Shown: in pieces, positions 8,543 to 18,229 of the stretch
Numbering within the stretch: the first letter of the stretch is position 1
How the letters are laid out: every line of letters starts with the position of its first letter
NCBI RefSeq assembly: GCF_029892605.1
Contig: NZ_JARXWF010000004.1
Span: 62,001-126,000 of the forward strand
Length of the DNA stretch: 64,000 bases
From: Parabacteroides sp. PM6-13
Lineage (GTDB): Bacteria > Bacteroidota > Bacteroidia > Bacteroidales > Tannerellaceae
Reading direction: 5' to 3'
Made by a program: the position numbers and the translations under genes
The notes under the pieces: model-generated
What the model was told of the DNA's origin: nothing
The model's input: only the letters and a program-made list of their open reading frames with translations
Database searches by the model: none

Positions 8543-9766
8543 ATGAATAATTCGTTTATTGCGCCATTTGCCAGACCTGTGTATGTGATGGTTAAGCCGG
8601 TTGGTTCTGTCTGTAACCTGGCTTGCGACTATTGCTACTACCTGGAAAAGGGCAGGTTGTATCCGGACATCAAGAATCACATCATGTCGGAACAGCTCCT
8701 GGAGAAGTTCGTCCGGGAGTATCTGGCGTGCCAGACCGTGCCGCAGGTTCTGTTCACCTGGCATGGTGGGGAGCCGCTCATGCGCCCCATCAGCTTTTAC
8801 CGCAAAGCACTCGAACTACAGAAAAAATATGGCGGTGGCCGCCAGATCGATAACTGTATTCAGACCAATGGAACCTTGCTCACTGACGAGTGGTGCCGTT
8901 TTTTCAAAGAAAATAATTTCCTGGTAGGCATCTCGATCGACGGGCCGCAGGAGTTTCACGACGAATACCGCCGCAACCGGCAGGGGCTTCCCTCTTACTT
9001 CAAGGTGAGGAAAGGGATCGATCTGTTGAAAAAACATGGGGTGGAATACAACGCGATGGCGGTGGTCAACGATTACAATGTCGATTATCCGTTGGAGTTC
9101 TACCACTTCTTCAAAGAGATGGATTGCCGGTATATCCAGTTCGCCCCGATCGTGGAGCGCGTGGCCTTGCACCATGACGGCACTCACCTGACGACGCCCG
9201 AAGAGCAAGACGCGGCGATACGATTGGCTCCTTTTAGCGTCGACAGCGAGAAATGGGGCGCTTTTCTCTGTGCACTGTTCGACGAATGGGTGAAAGAAGA
9301 TGTTGGCACCTATTTTGTACAGTTATTCGATGCGACCCTGGCCAACTGGGTGGGCGAAGAGCCGGGCGTATGCACGATGGCTCAGCGATGCGGACATGCC
9401 GGAGTGATGGAATTCAATGGCGATCTGTATGCCTGCGACCATTATGTATTCCCGGAATACAAATTGGGGAATATCCATACGCATAGCTTGACTGAGATGA
9501 TGTACAGCCCTCGGCAGATCGCTTTCGGCGACAACAAACAGGCGACGCTTCCCGGAGAATGTCGGGCATGCGACTATCTGTTCGCCTGTAATGGAGAGTG
9601 TCCGAAGAATCGTTTCCTGCACACGGCAGCGGGTGAACCGGGATTGAACTATCTTTGTAAAGGATATAAAAAGTTTTTTGCCCATGTGGCTCCCTATATG
9701 GATTTCATGAAGAGAGAGATACTGGCAGGGAGGCCTCCGGCGAATGTGATGCTAATTGATAATTGA
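8543..9766 (+). CDS. Anaerobic sulfatase-maturating-type radical SAM/SPASM enzyme
   Basis: 407 residues. The radical SAM CxxxCxxC cluster is at Cys24, Cys28 and Cys31 (SVCNLACDYCYY). The C-terminal half carries a SPASM set: CGHAGVMEFNGDLYACDHY and CRACDYLFACNGECPKNRF. This pattern and length match anSME enzymes, which oxidise an active-site Cys or Ser of sulfatases to formylglycine. No sulfatase gene is in the window, so the substrate may be encoded elsewhere, and a peptide-modifying SPASM role cannot be excluded. The last codons and the stop lie inside a heptamer repeat (9754-9788). Confidence 0.88.
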   Translation: MNNSFIAPFARPVYVMVKPVGSVCNLACDYCYYLEKGRLYPDIKNHIMSEQLLEKFVREYLACQTVPQVLFTWHGGEPLMRPISFYRKALELQKKYGGGRQIDNCIQTNGTLLTDEWCRFFKENNFLVGISIDGPQEFHDEYRRNRQGLPSYFKVRKGIDLLKKHGVEYNAMAVVNDYNVDYPLEFYHFFKEMDCRYIQFAPIVERVALHHDGTHLTTPEEQDAAIRLAPFSVDSEKWGAFLCALFDEWVKEDVGTYFVQLFDATLANWVGEEPGVCTMAQRCGHAGVMEFNGDLYACDHYVFPEYKLGNIHTHSLTEMMYSPRQIAFGDNKQATLPGECRACDYLFACNGECPKNRFLHTAAGEPGLNYLCKGYKKFFAHVAPYMDFMKREILAGRPPANVMLIDN

Positions 9767-9788
9767 TAATTGATAATTGATAATTGAT
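9754..9788. repeat. Five tandem AATTGAT heptamers over a stop codon
   Basis: Five exact copies of AATTGAT run from 9754 to 9788. They encode the last residues and the stop of the radical SAM gene and reach to 12 bp before the ATG of the TldD gene. Copy-number change would alter the C-terminus and the spacing to the next start. Confidence 0.8.
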
Positions 9789-9800
9789 AACAATAAGATA

Positions 9801-11333
9801 ATGAGAAGACGTGAATTTATTAAAACAGGAGGAATGGTGATGCTTGGATCATTAGCCGCACCCTCGCTATTGGGTGAGACCCTTTCGTCGGGTGCCATCA
9901 ATCAGGCGGTGAGTATTCCTTATGCCCTGGCGCATTTTGGAGTAACAGAGAGTGATTTGCGAAAAGTATTAACGGCTGCACTGGAAAAGGGAGGCGATTA
10001 CGCGGATCTTTTCTTTGAGCATTCGTTCAGTAATAATATCAGTTTGCAGGATGGCGCGGTCAACTCCGCCCATTCCAATATCGACTTCGGCATGGGGGTA
10101 CGCGTATTAGCCGGTGATCAGACCGGATATGCCTATGTCGAAAATGTCACGCTGGAGGAGATGCTGACGGCGGCTCGCACGGCTGCCCGTATCGCGACGG
10201 GCACGATCAGCGCCAAAGCGCCAGCCGATCTGACGGAGAAGGCTATTGCCCATAATTATTATCAGGTAAAAACAGCCTGGGACGAGATCGCTATCCAGGA
10301 GAAAATGCCCTATCTGCAGAAGCTGAATGATAAGGTCTTTGCCTTAGACAATCGGGTGATCAAGGTGCGTGCCTCCTTCGGCGATAGCACCTCACATATT
10401 CTGTTCTGCAACTCGGAAGGATTGATGTATTACGATTACCGTCCGATGGTGACGATGATGGCGATGTGTGTCATGCAGGAGGGCGAGAAGGTGGAAAACT
10501 CATACGCCACGCGTGCCTTCCGCATGGGCAGAGAGTTTCTGACCGATGAGCTGATCGACACCATGGCGCAAGAGGCGGTGGAAAAGACCTCTATCCTGTT
10601 CCAGGCCATCAAGCCGAAGGGAGGCGAGATGCCGGTGGTGATGGGTGCCGGAGGATCGGGTATCCTGTTGCATGAAGCGATCGGGCATGCCTTCGAGGCC
10701 GACTTCAACCGCAAGAACACCTCTATATTCTCCAGCCAGTTGAATAAGAAAATATGCAATGCGAACATCAATGTGGTCGATGATGGTACGATTCCGTTCA
10801 ATCGCGGTTCGGTGAATATCGACGACGAAGGGGTTGACGGACAAAAGACCTATATCGTACACGAAGGGGTATTGACCAGCTACCTGCACGACCGCATCAG
10901 CGCGAAACATTACGGCATTGCCTCGACGGGTAACGGTCGCCGGGAGTCGTTCCGCCACATGCCGATACCGCGTATGCGCGCCACCTATATGGAGGCGGGT
11001 AATGTATCGGAAGAGGAGATTATCTCGACGGTGAAAAACGGTATCTACGCCGCCAACTTCACCAACGGACAGGTACAGATCGGTGCCGGCGACTTCACCT
11101 TCTTTGTGAAAGACGGTTACCTGATCGAAGACGGCAAATTGACACAGCCGATCAAAGATATCAATATCATCGGTAACGGACCGAAAGCGTTGGCCGACAT
11201 GACGATGGTAGGCAATAACTATAAGATGGACAACGGCACCTGGAGCTGCGGCAAGGACGGACAAAGCTGTCCGGTGACCTGCGGTATGCCATCGGCCCTT
11301 GTAAGTAAACTAACGGTAGGAGGAGAAAGCTAA
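9801..11333 (+). CDS. TldD/PmbA-family metallopeptidase with Tat-like signal
   Basis: 510 residues from the ATG at 9801. The N-terminus has a twin-arginine pattern (RRREFIKTGG) and a hydrophobic stretch ending near PSLLGE, suggesting folded export, which is unusual because classical TldD is cytoplasmic. The HEAIGHAFEAD block near residue 290 matches the HExxxH metal site of TldD. It lies 1 bp before a second, PmbA-like paralogue, so the pair should form a TldD/TldE-type heteromeric protease. Its target is unknown. A TTG at 9777 inside the heptamer repeat is an unlikely alternative start. Confidence 0.88.
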   Translation: MRRREFIKTGGMVMLGSLAAPSLLGETLSSGAINQAVSIPYALAHFGVTESDLRKVLTAALEKGGDYADLFFEHSFSNNISLQDGAVNSAHSNIDFGMGVRVLAGDQTGYAYVENVTLEEMLTAARTAARIATGTISAKAPADLTEKAIAHNYYQVKTAWDEIAIQEKMPYLQKLNDKVFALDNRVIKVRASFGDSTSHILFCNSEGLMYYDYRPMVTMMAMCVMQEGEKVENSYATRAFRMGREFLTDELIDTMAQEAVEKTSILFQAIKPKGGEMPVVMGAGGSGILLHEAIGHAFEADFNRKNTSIFSSQLNKKICNANINVVDDGTIPFNRGSVNIDDEGVDGQKTYIVHEGVLTSYLHDRISAKHYGIASTGNGRRESFRHMPIPRMRATYMEAGNVSEEEIISTVKNGIYAANFTNGQVQIGAGDFTFFVKDGYLIEDGKLTQPIKDINIIGNGPKALADMTMVGNNYKMDNGTWSCGKDGQSCPVTCGMPSALVSKLTVGGES

Positions 11334-11334
11334 T

Positions 11335-12654
11335 ATGATAACGGAAGAAAATAAGAAATTGGCACAATGGGCGATGGAATATGCCCTGAAGAACGGATGT
11401 CAGGCCTCGCGCATCAGTATTTATTATGGATCGAACTCCTCGTTCGAGGTGCGCGACCGGAAGATCGACCGCCTGCAACAGGCATCGGAAAACAGTATGA
11501 GTATCCAGTTGTTTGTCGACGGACGTTATGGGAGCTACTCCACCAATCGCCTGGACAAGAAAGAACTGGAAACATTTATCAAAGGGGGCATCGAGGCCAC
11601 CCGCTTCCTGGCGGAAGACAAAGCGCGCACCCTGCCCGATCCTTCGCGTTATTACAAAGGGGGAGAGCCGGATCTTCAATTGTTTGATGCCCGGTTCGAC
11701 TCGATAGACCCCGACAGCAAAGTGGAGCTGGCGATGAAGGCCTGTGATGAGATCATGGGAAAGGATTCGCGTATCATCTCCGTCAATACCTCATATGGAG
11801 ATGGGAAAGAGGCCTCTTACCGGGTAGCCAGCAATGGTTTTGAAGGGGAGAACTCCTCTTCTTACTACCACCTGTCGGCCGGTGTCAGCATCCACGGAGA
11901 AGGAGAAGCCCGTCCCGAATCCTATTGGTCGGACTCTTCGCTCTATTTCGACACCCTGCAAAAGCAAGGGATAGGAACCACCGCCTTAGAGCGCGTATTG
12001 CAAAAGCTGGGACAACGTAAGGTGGCGTCGGGCAAATACGCGATGCTTGTCGATAACCTCAATATCAGCCGATTGATCTCTCCGCTTATCAGCGCTATGT
12101 CTGGCTCTGCTATCCAACAGAAGAATTCATTCCTATTGGATAAGCTCCAACAAAAAGTGGCCGGGGAAAACCTCACCCTCTTAGACGAGCCGCATCAGAT
12201 GCGTGCCTTCGGTGCTCGCTATTTCGATGGGGAAGGCATTGCCACCCGACGTATGCCGATCATTGAAAACGGGGTGTTGAAAACCTATTTCATCGATACC
12301 TATAACGCCAATAAGATGGGAGTCGATCCGACCATATCGGGTCCCTCGATCATCACCATGCCTTTAGGCACGAAAGACAAAGAGGGAATCATCCGAAATA
12401 TGGACAAAGGGGTTCTGGTGACCGGCTTCAATGGCGGCAACAGCAATAGTTCGACCGGCGATTTCTCGTATGGGATCGAAGGCTTCCTGATCGAAAACGG
12501 AAAAATAGCGCAACCGGTTTCCGAAATGAATATCACCGGAAATATCCTGACCTTGTGCAATAATATCCTGGAGATAGGAAATGACCCGCGACACAATACA
12601 AGCTGGAAAATTCCGTCTATATTATTTAAGGATGTGGATTTTAGTGGATTGTAG
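11335..12654 (+). CDS. TldE/PmbA-family protein
   Basis: 439 residues, the usual PmbA size, beginning 1 bp after the upstream TldD stop. It has the family layout (ASRISIYYGSNSSFEVRDRK at the N-terminus, TGFNGGNSNSSTGDFSYGIE and NILEIGNDPRHNTSWKIP at the C-terminus) but lacks the HExxxH site, as TldE/PmbA subunits do. No signal peptide is visible although its partner carries a Tat-like one, so the cell compartment of the complex is uncertain. The two genes are presumed to be translationally coupled. Confidence 0.87.
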   Translation: MITEENKKLAQWAMEYALKNGCQASRISIYYGSNSSFEVRDRKIDRLQQASENSMSIQLFVDGRYGSYSTNRLDKKELETFIKGGIEATRFLAEDKARTLPDPSRYYKGGEPDLQLFDARFDSIDPDSKVELAMKACDEIMGKDSRIISVNTSYGDGKEASYRVASNGFEGENSSSYYHLSAGVSIHGEGEARPESYWSDSSLYFDTLQKQGIGTTALERVLQKLGQRKVASGKYAMLVDNLNISRLISPLISAMSGSAIQQKNSFLLDKLQQKVAGENLTLLDEPHQMRAFGARYFDGEGIATRRMPIIENGVLKTYFIDTYNANKMGVDPTISGPSIITMPLGTKDKEGIIRNMDKGVLVTGFNGGNSNSSTGDFSYGIEGFLIENGKIAQPVSEMNITGNILTLCNNILEIGNDPRHNTSWKIPSILFKDVDFSGL

Positions 12655-12674
12655 CAAACAATCCACTATCTTTG
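12643..12674 (+). promoter_or_regulatory. Hairpin at gene end followed by a TAnnTTTG box
   Basis: AGTGGATTG (12643-12651) and CAATCCACT (12659-12667) form a 9-bp stem over the stop of the PmbA-like gene. TATCTTTG follows at 12667-12674 and could be the -7 box for the TPR gene 330 bp downstream. There is no T-tract, so termination is uncertain. Confidence 0.35.
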
Positions 12675-12733
12675 TCCGCAACACGTAGTATTGTTAAGTA
12701 ACTATTGCCGTGAGCGACGACCTTCGGTTCAGT

Positions 12734-12917
12734 CAAAGTCCGGAAGGACTTTCATTTGGATAACCCCGGGGGTCAACCCGGGGGAGTAGATAGCTCCTCT
12801 CGCTGAACCCCGAAGTGGGTTCAACCCGCTACGGGGTTGTTGTGAGACCGGTAGTACCCCGAGCTGCGCCTAACGGCTTGCACGGGGTTATCCACATAGA
12901 AGTCCTTGCGGACTTTG
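12734..12917. repeat. Palindromic interspersed element, family A
   Basis: Terminal arms of 35 bp at 12734-12768 and 12883-12917 are inverted copies with four mismatches (AAGTCCGGAAGGACTT and GGATAACCCCG blocks). The interior has further hairpins (CCCCGAAGTGGGTTCAACCC). It fills most of the gap before the TPR gene. A related element with the same end blocks lies at 39446-39648. No ORF is inside, so it looks like a non-autonomous REP/MITE-type sequence. Confidence 0.7.
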
Positions 12918-13000
12918 ATTGGGAGTGGCTATTGACTGAAAATTGTTATTGACAGAAAGTTACTATTGTTAGGTATTAGTACAAAAAAGCTTAAGCAGTG

Positions 13001-16000
13001 ATGAGAAAATTACTTATTCCATTATGCCTGATCCTGGCCTCCCATGGGGCCATCGGGCAGCGAACCTATCAGTTCGAATCACCCAATCGTTTGTTTATTG
13101 AAGGGAAAGAGTTGTTTGAGTTGAAAAACTACGCGGGAGCGATCGATAAGCTTCAGGCTTTCAAGCAGCAACCTATCGACACCGACAGCCGTCAGGAGGC
13201 TGACTACATGATCGCCTCTGCCTTTTTTCAGCAAGGACGTGGAGAGGCCGATCTGGTATTAAAGGATTTTCTGGACACCTATCCCGACACGCGCCATGCG
13301 GATGAGATCAATTTCATGATCGGTTCGGTTCACTTTGGGAAAGAAGAGTATCAGAAAGCGCTTTTCTGGCTGCGCGAATCGAATATCGATATGCTCAGCG
13401 CGAAACAGCAAGAGGCCTATTCGTTCCGCTTAGCCTACTCCTTATTGCAAACAGGCGACAGAGGCACCGCGAAGGGTTACTTCAACCGCATCCGGCAGAT
13501 AGGGTCTACCTACCGGGAGGCAGCAGCCTATTACGTGGCCTATATCGACTATGCCGAAGGTAATTACGACAATGCCTTGCAGGAATTTGCCCGCTTACGC
13601 AATTTCAAAGCCTACGAGGAGCAATCGCTTTACTATATCACCCAAATCAATTTTATCCAGAATAAATATGAACGGGTCATACAGGAAGGCGAAGAGATGC
13701 TCTCTTTATATCCCGGCAATGAGAACAATGCCGAGGTGTATCGCATGCTGGGTAACTCCTATTACAACACAGGCAATGAAGAGAAAGCCATCGATCGTTT
13801 GAGTAAATATGTAGCGGCGGCGACCTCTCCCAAGCGGGGCGATCTGTATATCCTGGGTGTCTGCTACTTTAACAAAGGAGATCAGAACCAGGCTGTCCGT
13901 TCTTTAGGACGGGTAGTGAGCGAAAACGACGAACTGACCCAGAATGCCTACCTCTATCTCGGGCAGGCCTATCTGAAACAAAAGGATAAGAACAATGCCC
14001 GTATGGCGTTCGAAGCGGCGGCTACCGCCCCGTTCAACGAGCAGATCCGCGAAGTAGCCCTCTACAATTACGCCCTGCTTATTCACGAAACCAACTTCAC
14101 CGGGTTTGGCGAATCGGTTAGTATATTCGAAGATTTTCTGAATGATTTCCCCAATTCGCGTTATGCTGATAAGGTAAACGACTACTTAGTGGAGGTTTAT
14201 CTGACCACCAAGAACTACGAAGCGGCCTTGACCTCGATCGAGAAGATCAAGCAACCGAGCAGTAAGATACTGGAAGCCAAACAGGATATCCTGTTGCAAC
14301 TCGGCACACAGGCCTTTACAAACGTAAAAACAGAAGAGGCGATCCGCTACTTCACGCGGGCCATCGATATGGGGAACCAGAACCCTGAAGCACGTAACGA
14401 GGCCTATTTCTGGCGCGGAGAATCCTATTATCGCTTGGAACGCTACCAGCAATCCATCACGGACTACCGCACGTATACCAATAACAGCCGCCAACGCAAT
14501 ACGGAGATGTATGCCCTGGCTCATTATAATATGGCCTACGGCTACTTCAAACAAAAGAATTATCACGAAGCATTGGCAACCTTCCGCCAATATACACAAC
14601 TGGAAAGCAACCAGCAGGCGGCCACCTATGCCGATGCCTTCAACCGGATCGGCGACTGTCTGTTCCAGAACCGCCAGTTTGCTGAAGCGGAAGCCAACTA
14701 CAACCGGGCGGCTCAGGCATTGCCTTCAGCCGGTGATTATTCGGTTTATCAGAAGGGATATGTGTTGGGATTGCAGAAAGACTACCGCGGAAAGATACGC
14801 GAAATGGATCGTATCATCCGTGAATTCCCGGAATCCCAGTATGTCGACGATGCTTTATACGAAAAGGGACGCTCGTATGTCTTATTGAATGAACACAGCC
14901 AGGCGGTCGCTTCCTTCGAATCTTTGATGAATCAATTCCCCAACAGTAGCTTGTCGCGCAAGGCAGGCGTGCAACTGGGCTTGATCCATTTCAATACAGA
15001 CCAACCGCAAAAGGCTGCCGATGCCTACAAAAAGGTGATCAGCCGTTACCCGGGAAGCGAAGAGGCCCGCGTGGCGTTGAACGACCTGCGTTCGGTTTAT
15101 ATCGAACTGAACGATATCAATGCCTATACACAATATGTAAATTCGCTGGGCGGAAGCGTCCGCATCGAAGTAAGCGAGCAGGATTCACTCACCTACCTGG
15201 CTGCCGAACGCCTCTTTATGCGTAACGATTACGACGGAGCACGCCGCAGCCTGACCAACTATCTGCAAACATTCCCGGGTGGAGCCTTCAGTTCCAATGC
15301 CAACTACTACCTGGGAAATATCGCTTTCAGAAATAAAGAATACAACGAAGCACACAGCTATTTTACCCGTGTGTTGGATAGCGGCGATACCAATTTCCGC
15401 GAAGAATCGCTTGCCCGCAAGGCAGAGATCGAGTATATCGGTGAACGCTATGGCGATGCCCTGGAAACATTCAAGCAACTGCAACTCTTTGCCGAGAATC
15501 CGGTCAATAAAGAGGCTGCCAAGGTGGGTGTGATGCGCTCGGCCTATTACACCAACCAATCGCAGGATGCCCTGATTGCCGCCAGCGAACTGTTGAAAGA
15601 GGCTAAGCTCTCGCCCGAACTGATTGCCGAGGCGCGCTATATTCGTGCCAAAGCCAATCTGAAAGCAGGCAAAGCGACAGCCGCGATGGACGACCTCCGT
15701 GAGGTAAGCCGCGACACCCGCACCGCCTACGGAGCAGAAGCCAAATACCTGTTGGCACAGCTCTATTACGACACCAACGAAGACGCGAAAGCCATCGAAC
15801 TGTTGGATGATTTCGCCACGAACGGCACCCCGCACCAATACTGGCTGGCACGCGGCTTTATCCTTTGGGCAGACATCTATATCCGCCAGGGCGATAACGT
15901 ACAGGCACGGGTCTACCTGAACAGCTTAAATAACAATTACAAAGGCAATGACGATATTGCCGGCATGATAGAAGATCGTTTACAAAAAATCAAAGAGTAA
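13001..16000 (+). CDS. Large periplasmic tetratricopeptide repeat protein
   Basis: 999 residues from the ATG at 13001; a GTG one codon earlier is less likely. A signal peptide (KLLIPLCLILASHGAIG) is followed by TPR-like helical repeats along the full length, with recurring patterns such as YxxGxxYYxxGNEEKAIDRL and AxxxLGxxYLKQKDKNNARMAFE. TPR arrays are protein-binding scaffolds. Export and the tight linkage (8 bp) to an outer-membrane barrel suggest a role in envelope assembly or a surface complex. The specific partner is not visible. Confidence 0.87.
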   Translation: MRKLLIPLCLILASHGAIGQRTYQFESPNRLFIEGKELFELKNYAGAIDKLQAFKQQPIDTDSRQEADYMIASAFFQQGRGEADLVLKDFLDTYPDTRHADEINFMIGSVHFGKEEYQKALFWLRESNIDMLSAKQQEAYSFRLAYSLLQTGDRGTAKGYFNRIRQIGSTYREAAAYYVAYIDYAEGNYDNALQEFARLRNFKAYEEQSLYYITQINFIQNKYERVIQEGEEMLSLYPGNENNAEVYRMLGNSYYNTGNEEKAIDRLSKYVAAATSPKRGDLYILGVCYFNKGDQNQAVRSLGRVVSENDELTQNAYLYLGQAYLKQKDKNNARMAFEAAATAPFNEQIREVALYNYALLIHETNFTGFGESVSIFEDFLNDFPNSRYADKVNDYLVEVYLTTKNYEAALTSIEKIKQPSSKILEAKQDILLQLGTQAFTNVKTEEAIRYFTRAIDMGNQNPEARNEAYFWRGESYYRLERYQQSITDYRTYTNNSRQRNTEMYALAHYNMAYGYFKQKNYHEALATFRQYTQLESNQQAATYADAFNRIGDCLFQNRQFAEAEANYNRAAQALPSAGDYSVYQKGYVLGLQKDYRGKIREMDRIIREFPESQYVDDALYEKGRSYVLLNEHSQAVASFESLMNQFPNSSLSRKAGVQLGLIHFNTDQPQKAADAYKKVISRYPGSEEARVALNDLRSVYIELNDINAYTQYVNSLGGSVRIEVSEQDSLTYLAAERLFMRNDYDGARRSLTNYLQTFPGGAFSSNANYYLGNIAFRNKEYNEAHSYFTRVLDSGDTNFREESLARKAEIEYIGERYGDALETFKQLQLFAENPVNKEAAKVGVMRSAYYTNQSQDALIAASELLKEAKLSPELIAEARYIRAKANLKAGKATAAMDDLREVSRDTRTAYGAEAKYLLAQLYYDTNEDAKAIELLDDFATNGTPHQYWLARGFILWADIYIRQGDNVQARVYLNSLNNNYKGNDDIAGMIEDRLQKIKE

Positions 16001-16007
16001 GAAGAGG

Positions 16008-17765
16008 ATGAAAACAACGAAGTATATAAAAGCCATTTGTGCCATCACATTTGTATTGGCTTCTTTCCATGCGAACGCCCAGGAAGAGGCAAACCTCAAC
16101 CGGGAGATGACACTCGAGCGCGAATATGACCCAACGGTGCAGGACGCCAATAAGGTGAATAGCCTGCCTAAGGTGAAAGAACCGGAAATACGGAAGATCC
16201 CTATCGATTATTCGGCTACGACCATTCCCGGCTTTCCCGCCAAAGAGGTGACACTGCTCCCCTCCGGAAACGTTGCCACCGCGATGGAATACAACAAACG
16301 TCGCGGCTACCTCAACTTCGGTGCAGGCAATTATACCAACCTGAGTGGCGATGTGGGTTATCATATCCTGAGTACCCCCAAGGATCAGTTGAATATATTC
16401 TTCTCACATCGTTCGTCGAACGGGAAGATCAAGTATGTGCAGGAGTGGATGGATGATGAAAAGATCAAAGCCAAACTGAACGATAACCTGGGAGGCATTA
16501 ACTTCCGCCATGTGTTCGATCGCCATACCCTGACTTTGGGTGGGCATTACGGATACAGCGCTTTCAATTACTTCGGCATCTATCCTTCCCCTATTGTAAG
16601 CGGGGATGAGCATGAGGGTGATGATTTGGTGTCGCCCTACGGTGATCGCGAAACCAACCAGACGCACCAGAGTTTTGGTGCCAACCTCGGTTTGGCTACC
16701 AATCCCGGAGCTACTAATTTAGGCTATAAGATAGACCTGAGTTATACCAACTTCTCCCAGAAGTATGCCTATCAGAAAGCCATTGACGGCGTCACCGAAA
16801 ACAGCCTACAGGGAACGGTCGACTTCTTTGCCCCCGTCGCCACCTCCCAGCAGGTGGGTGTACGGGCGAATATGAACTATTTTTTCTATAGCTCACCGCT
16901 CGACTCGGCTTATAATAATTACCTGGTCGGCACCATCTCCCCCTATTATCAGGTGGAAGGAGGCCGCTGGCATTTATTGTTGGGTGCTCATATCATGTTC
17001 AACACCGGCGATTTCGACATGATCCGTGTCGCTCCCAATGTAGCTTTCGATGTGGAGATAGGCGATAAGACCCAGTTCTATGCCAAAGCCGGTGGACACG
17101 TGCGCAACAACAGCCTGTTTGAACTCTCACGGGTCAACCGCTATGCCAACCCCTGGAGCACCGGACCAAAGTCCTACAATCTATTGGATGCCATGGTGGG
17201 TATCAAAAGTGGCGTAGCCCCGGGCTTCTGGTTTGATGTGTTCGGCGGATACCAGATCACCGACTACAACTGCTTCTTTATCCCGACCGGACTCTACGGC
17301 AGAGACTTCGGCCAGGCGATGACGCTGTTTATGCCGGATGCTAAGCACTTCCTGTTTGGTGCCTCTCTGAAATATGCTTATCAGAACCTGTTCGAGGTGG
17401 GCTTGAAAGGGGTGTATAACAACTGGAAGGTCACCACAGAAGATGCCGAAGGAAATGAAGTGGAACACAAAGCGTACGGCGCTCCCGGCTTTGAATTCGC
17501 AGCCAACTTCACACTTCGCCCGATAGAGAAGCTGACCCTGGCGTTGGATTATAACCTACAGACAGGACGTTACATCGGTCCCGCATTTGGCGATGAGAAG
17601 ATGAAGAACCTGAACGATCTCAACTTCACCGGCACCTACGCGATCAATGATACCTTTGGACTGTACGTAAAGCTCAACAACCTCTTATTTCAGAAGTATG
17701 AGCTCTATGCCGGTTATCCCATGCAGGGATTCAACCTGATGGGTGGGTTTAATATCAATTTCTAA
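16008..17765 (+). CDS. Outer-membrane beta-barrel protein, TonB-receptor-like
   Basis: 585 residues with a signal peptide ending near SFHANAQ. The rest has the alternating aromatic strands of a beta barrel and ends in FNINF, the terminal Phe typical of BAM-assembled porin-like proteins. There is no clear plug domain or TonB box, so TonB dependence is not supported, although database relatives often carry that label. It starts 8 bp after the TPR gene and probably works with it. Its stop overlaps, tail to tail, the stop of the minus-strand TPR gene. Confidence 0.8.
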   Translation: MKTTKYIKAICAITFVLASFHANAQEEANLNREMTLEREYDPTVQDANKVNSLPKVKEPEIRKIPIDYSATTIPGFPAKEVTLLPSGNVATAMEYNKRRGYLNFGAGNYTNLSGDVGYHILSTPKDQLNIFFSHRSSNGKIKYVQEWMDDEKIKAKLNDNLGGINFRHVFDRHTLTLGGHYGYSAFNYFGIYPSPIVSGDEHEGDDLVSPYGDRETNQTHQSFGANLGLATNPGATNLGYKIDLSYTNFSQKYAYQKAIDGVTENSLQGTVDFFAPVATSQQVGVRANMNYFFYSSPLDSAYNNYLVGTISPYYQVEGGRWHLLLGAHIMFNTGDFDMIRVAPNVAFDVEIGDKTQFYAKAGGHVRNNSLFELSRVNRYANPWSTGPKSYNLLDAMVGIKSGVAPGFWFDVFGGYQITDYNCFFIPTGLYGRDFGQAMTLFMPDAKHFLFGASLKYAYQNLFEVGLKGVYNNWKVTTEDAEGNEVEHKAYGAPGFEFAANFTLRPIEKLTLALDYNLQTGRYIGPAFGDEKMKNLNDLNFTGTYAINDTFGLYVKLNNLLFQKYELYAGYPMQGFNLMGGFNINF

Positions 17766-18028
17766 TGATTATACATATCCTTATTGTAGAAATTAAGGAT
17801 ATCGATTAGCATATTATGCGCCTGCACAGCCGGGCTATCCGGATTCAGTTCCATAGCCCGCAGGTAACTGTTCAATGCCTGCCGCGAGTCTCCCAACTTG
17901 CGGTAGGCATTGCCTCTTAGATACCATGCCTCATCCGAGGTTTCGTTCGTTTCCAGGTAGCGGTCGAGCTGTTCGATTGCCTCTGCTACCCGACCGGTAT
18001 ATATTAATTGTTTGATCTCTTCCATCAT
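17762..18028 (-). CDS. Small TPR protein
   Basis: 88 residues starting MMEEIKQLIYTG, with about two TPR motifs (VAEAIEQLDRYLETNETSDE and AWYLRGNAYRKLGDSRQALN). No signal peptide, so it is probably cytoplasmic. It is convergent with the barrel gene and the two stop codons overlap by 3 bases. It is monocistronic and the function is unknown. Confidence 0.75.
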   Translation of the reverse strand: MMEEIKQLIYTGRVAEAIEQLDRYLETNETSDEAWYLRGNAYRKLGDSRQALNSYLRAMELNPDSPAVQAHNMLIDILNFYNKDMYNH

Positions 18029-18229
18029 CTCTTTTGACTATTTACTGCATAAAACTACGAAATAATTACGAAAGTAGGCTTCTGTTTTTCTATTACGCTA
18101 TCTGCGTATTGGCTTCATATGCCGTTAAGTAAATATTGTTTTTCGGATGAATTACACTGATTTCCGTTGAATGTCCGTATATTTATCGCGGAAAATAGAA
18201 ACACCTAACACAAAACACAGATTAAGATC

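Noticed and set aside
10500-11264. 254-residue minus-strand frame opposite the TldD gene
   Set aside because: Antisense shadow; the plus strand encodes conserved TldD motifs and the minus frame shows none.
15185-15838. 217-residue minus-strand frame opposite the TPR gene
   Set aside because: Antisense of a repetitive TPR coding region; no start context and no recognisable features.
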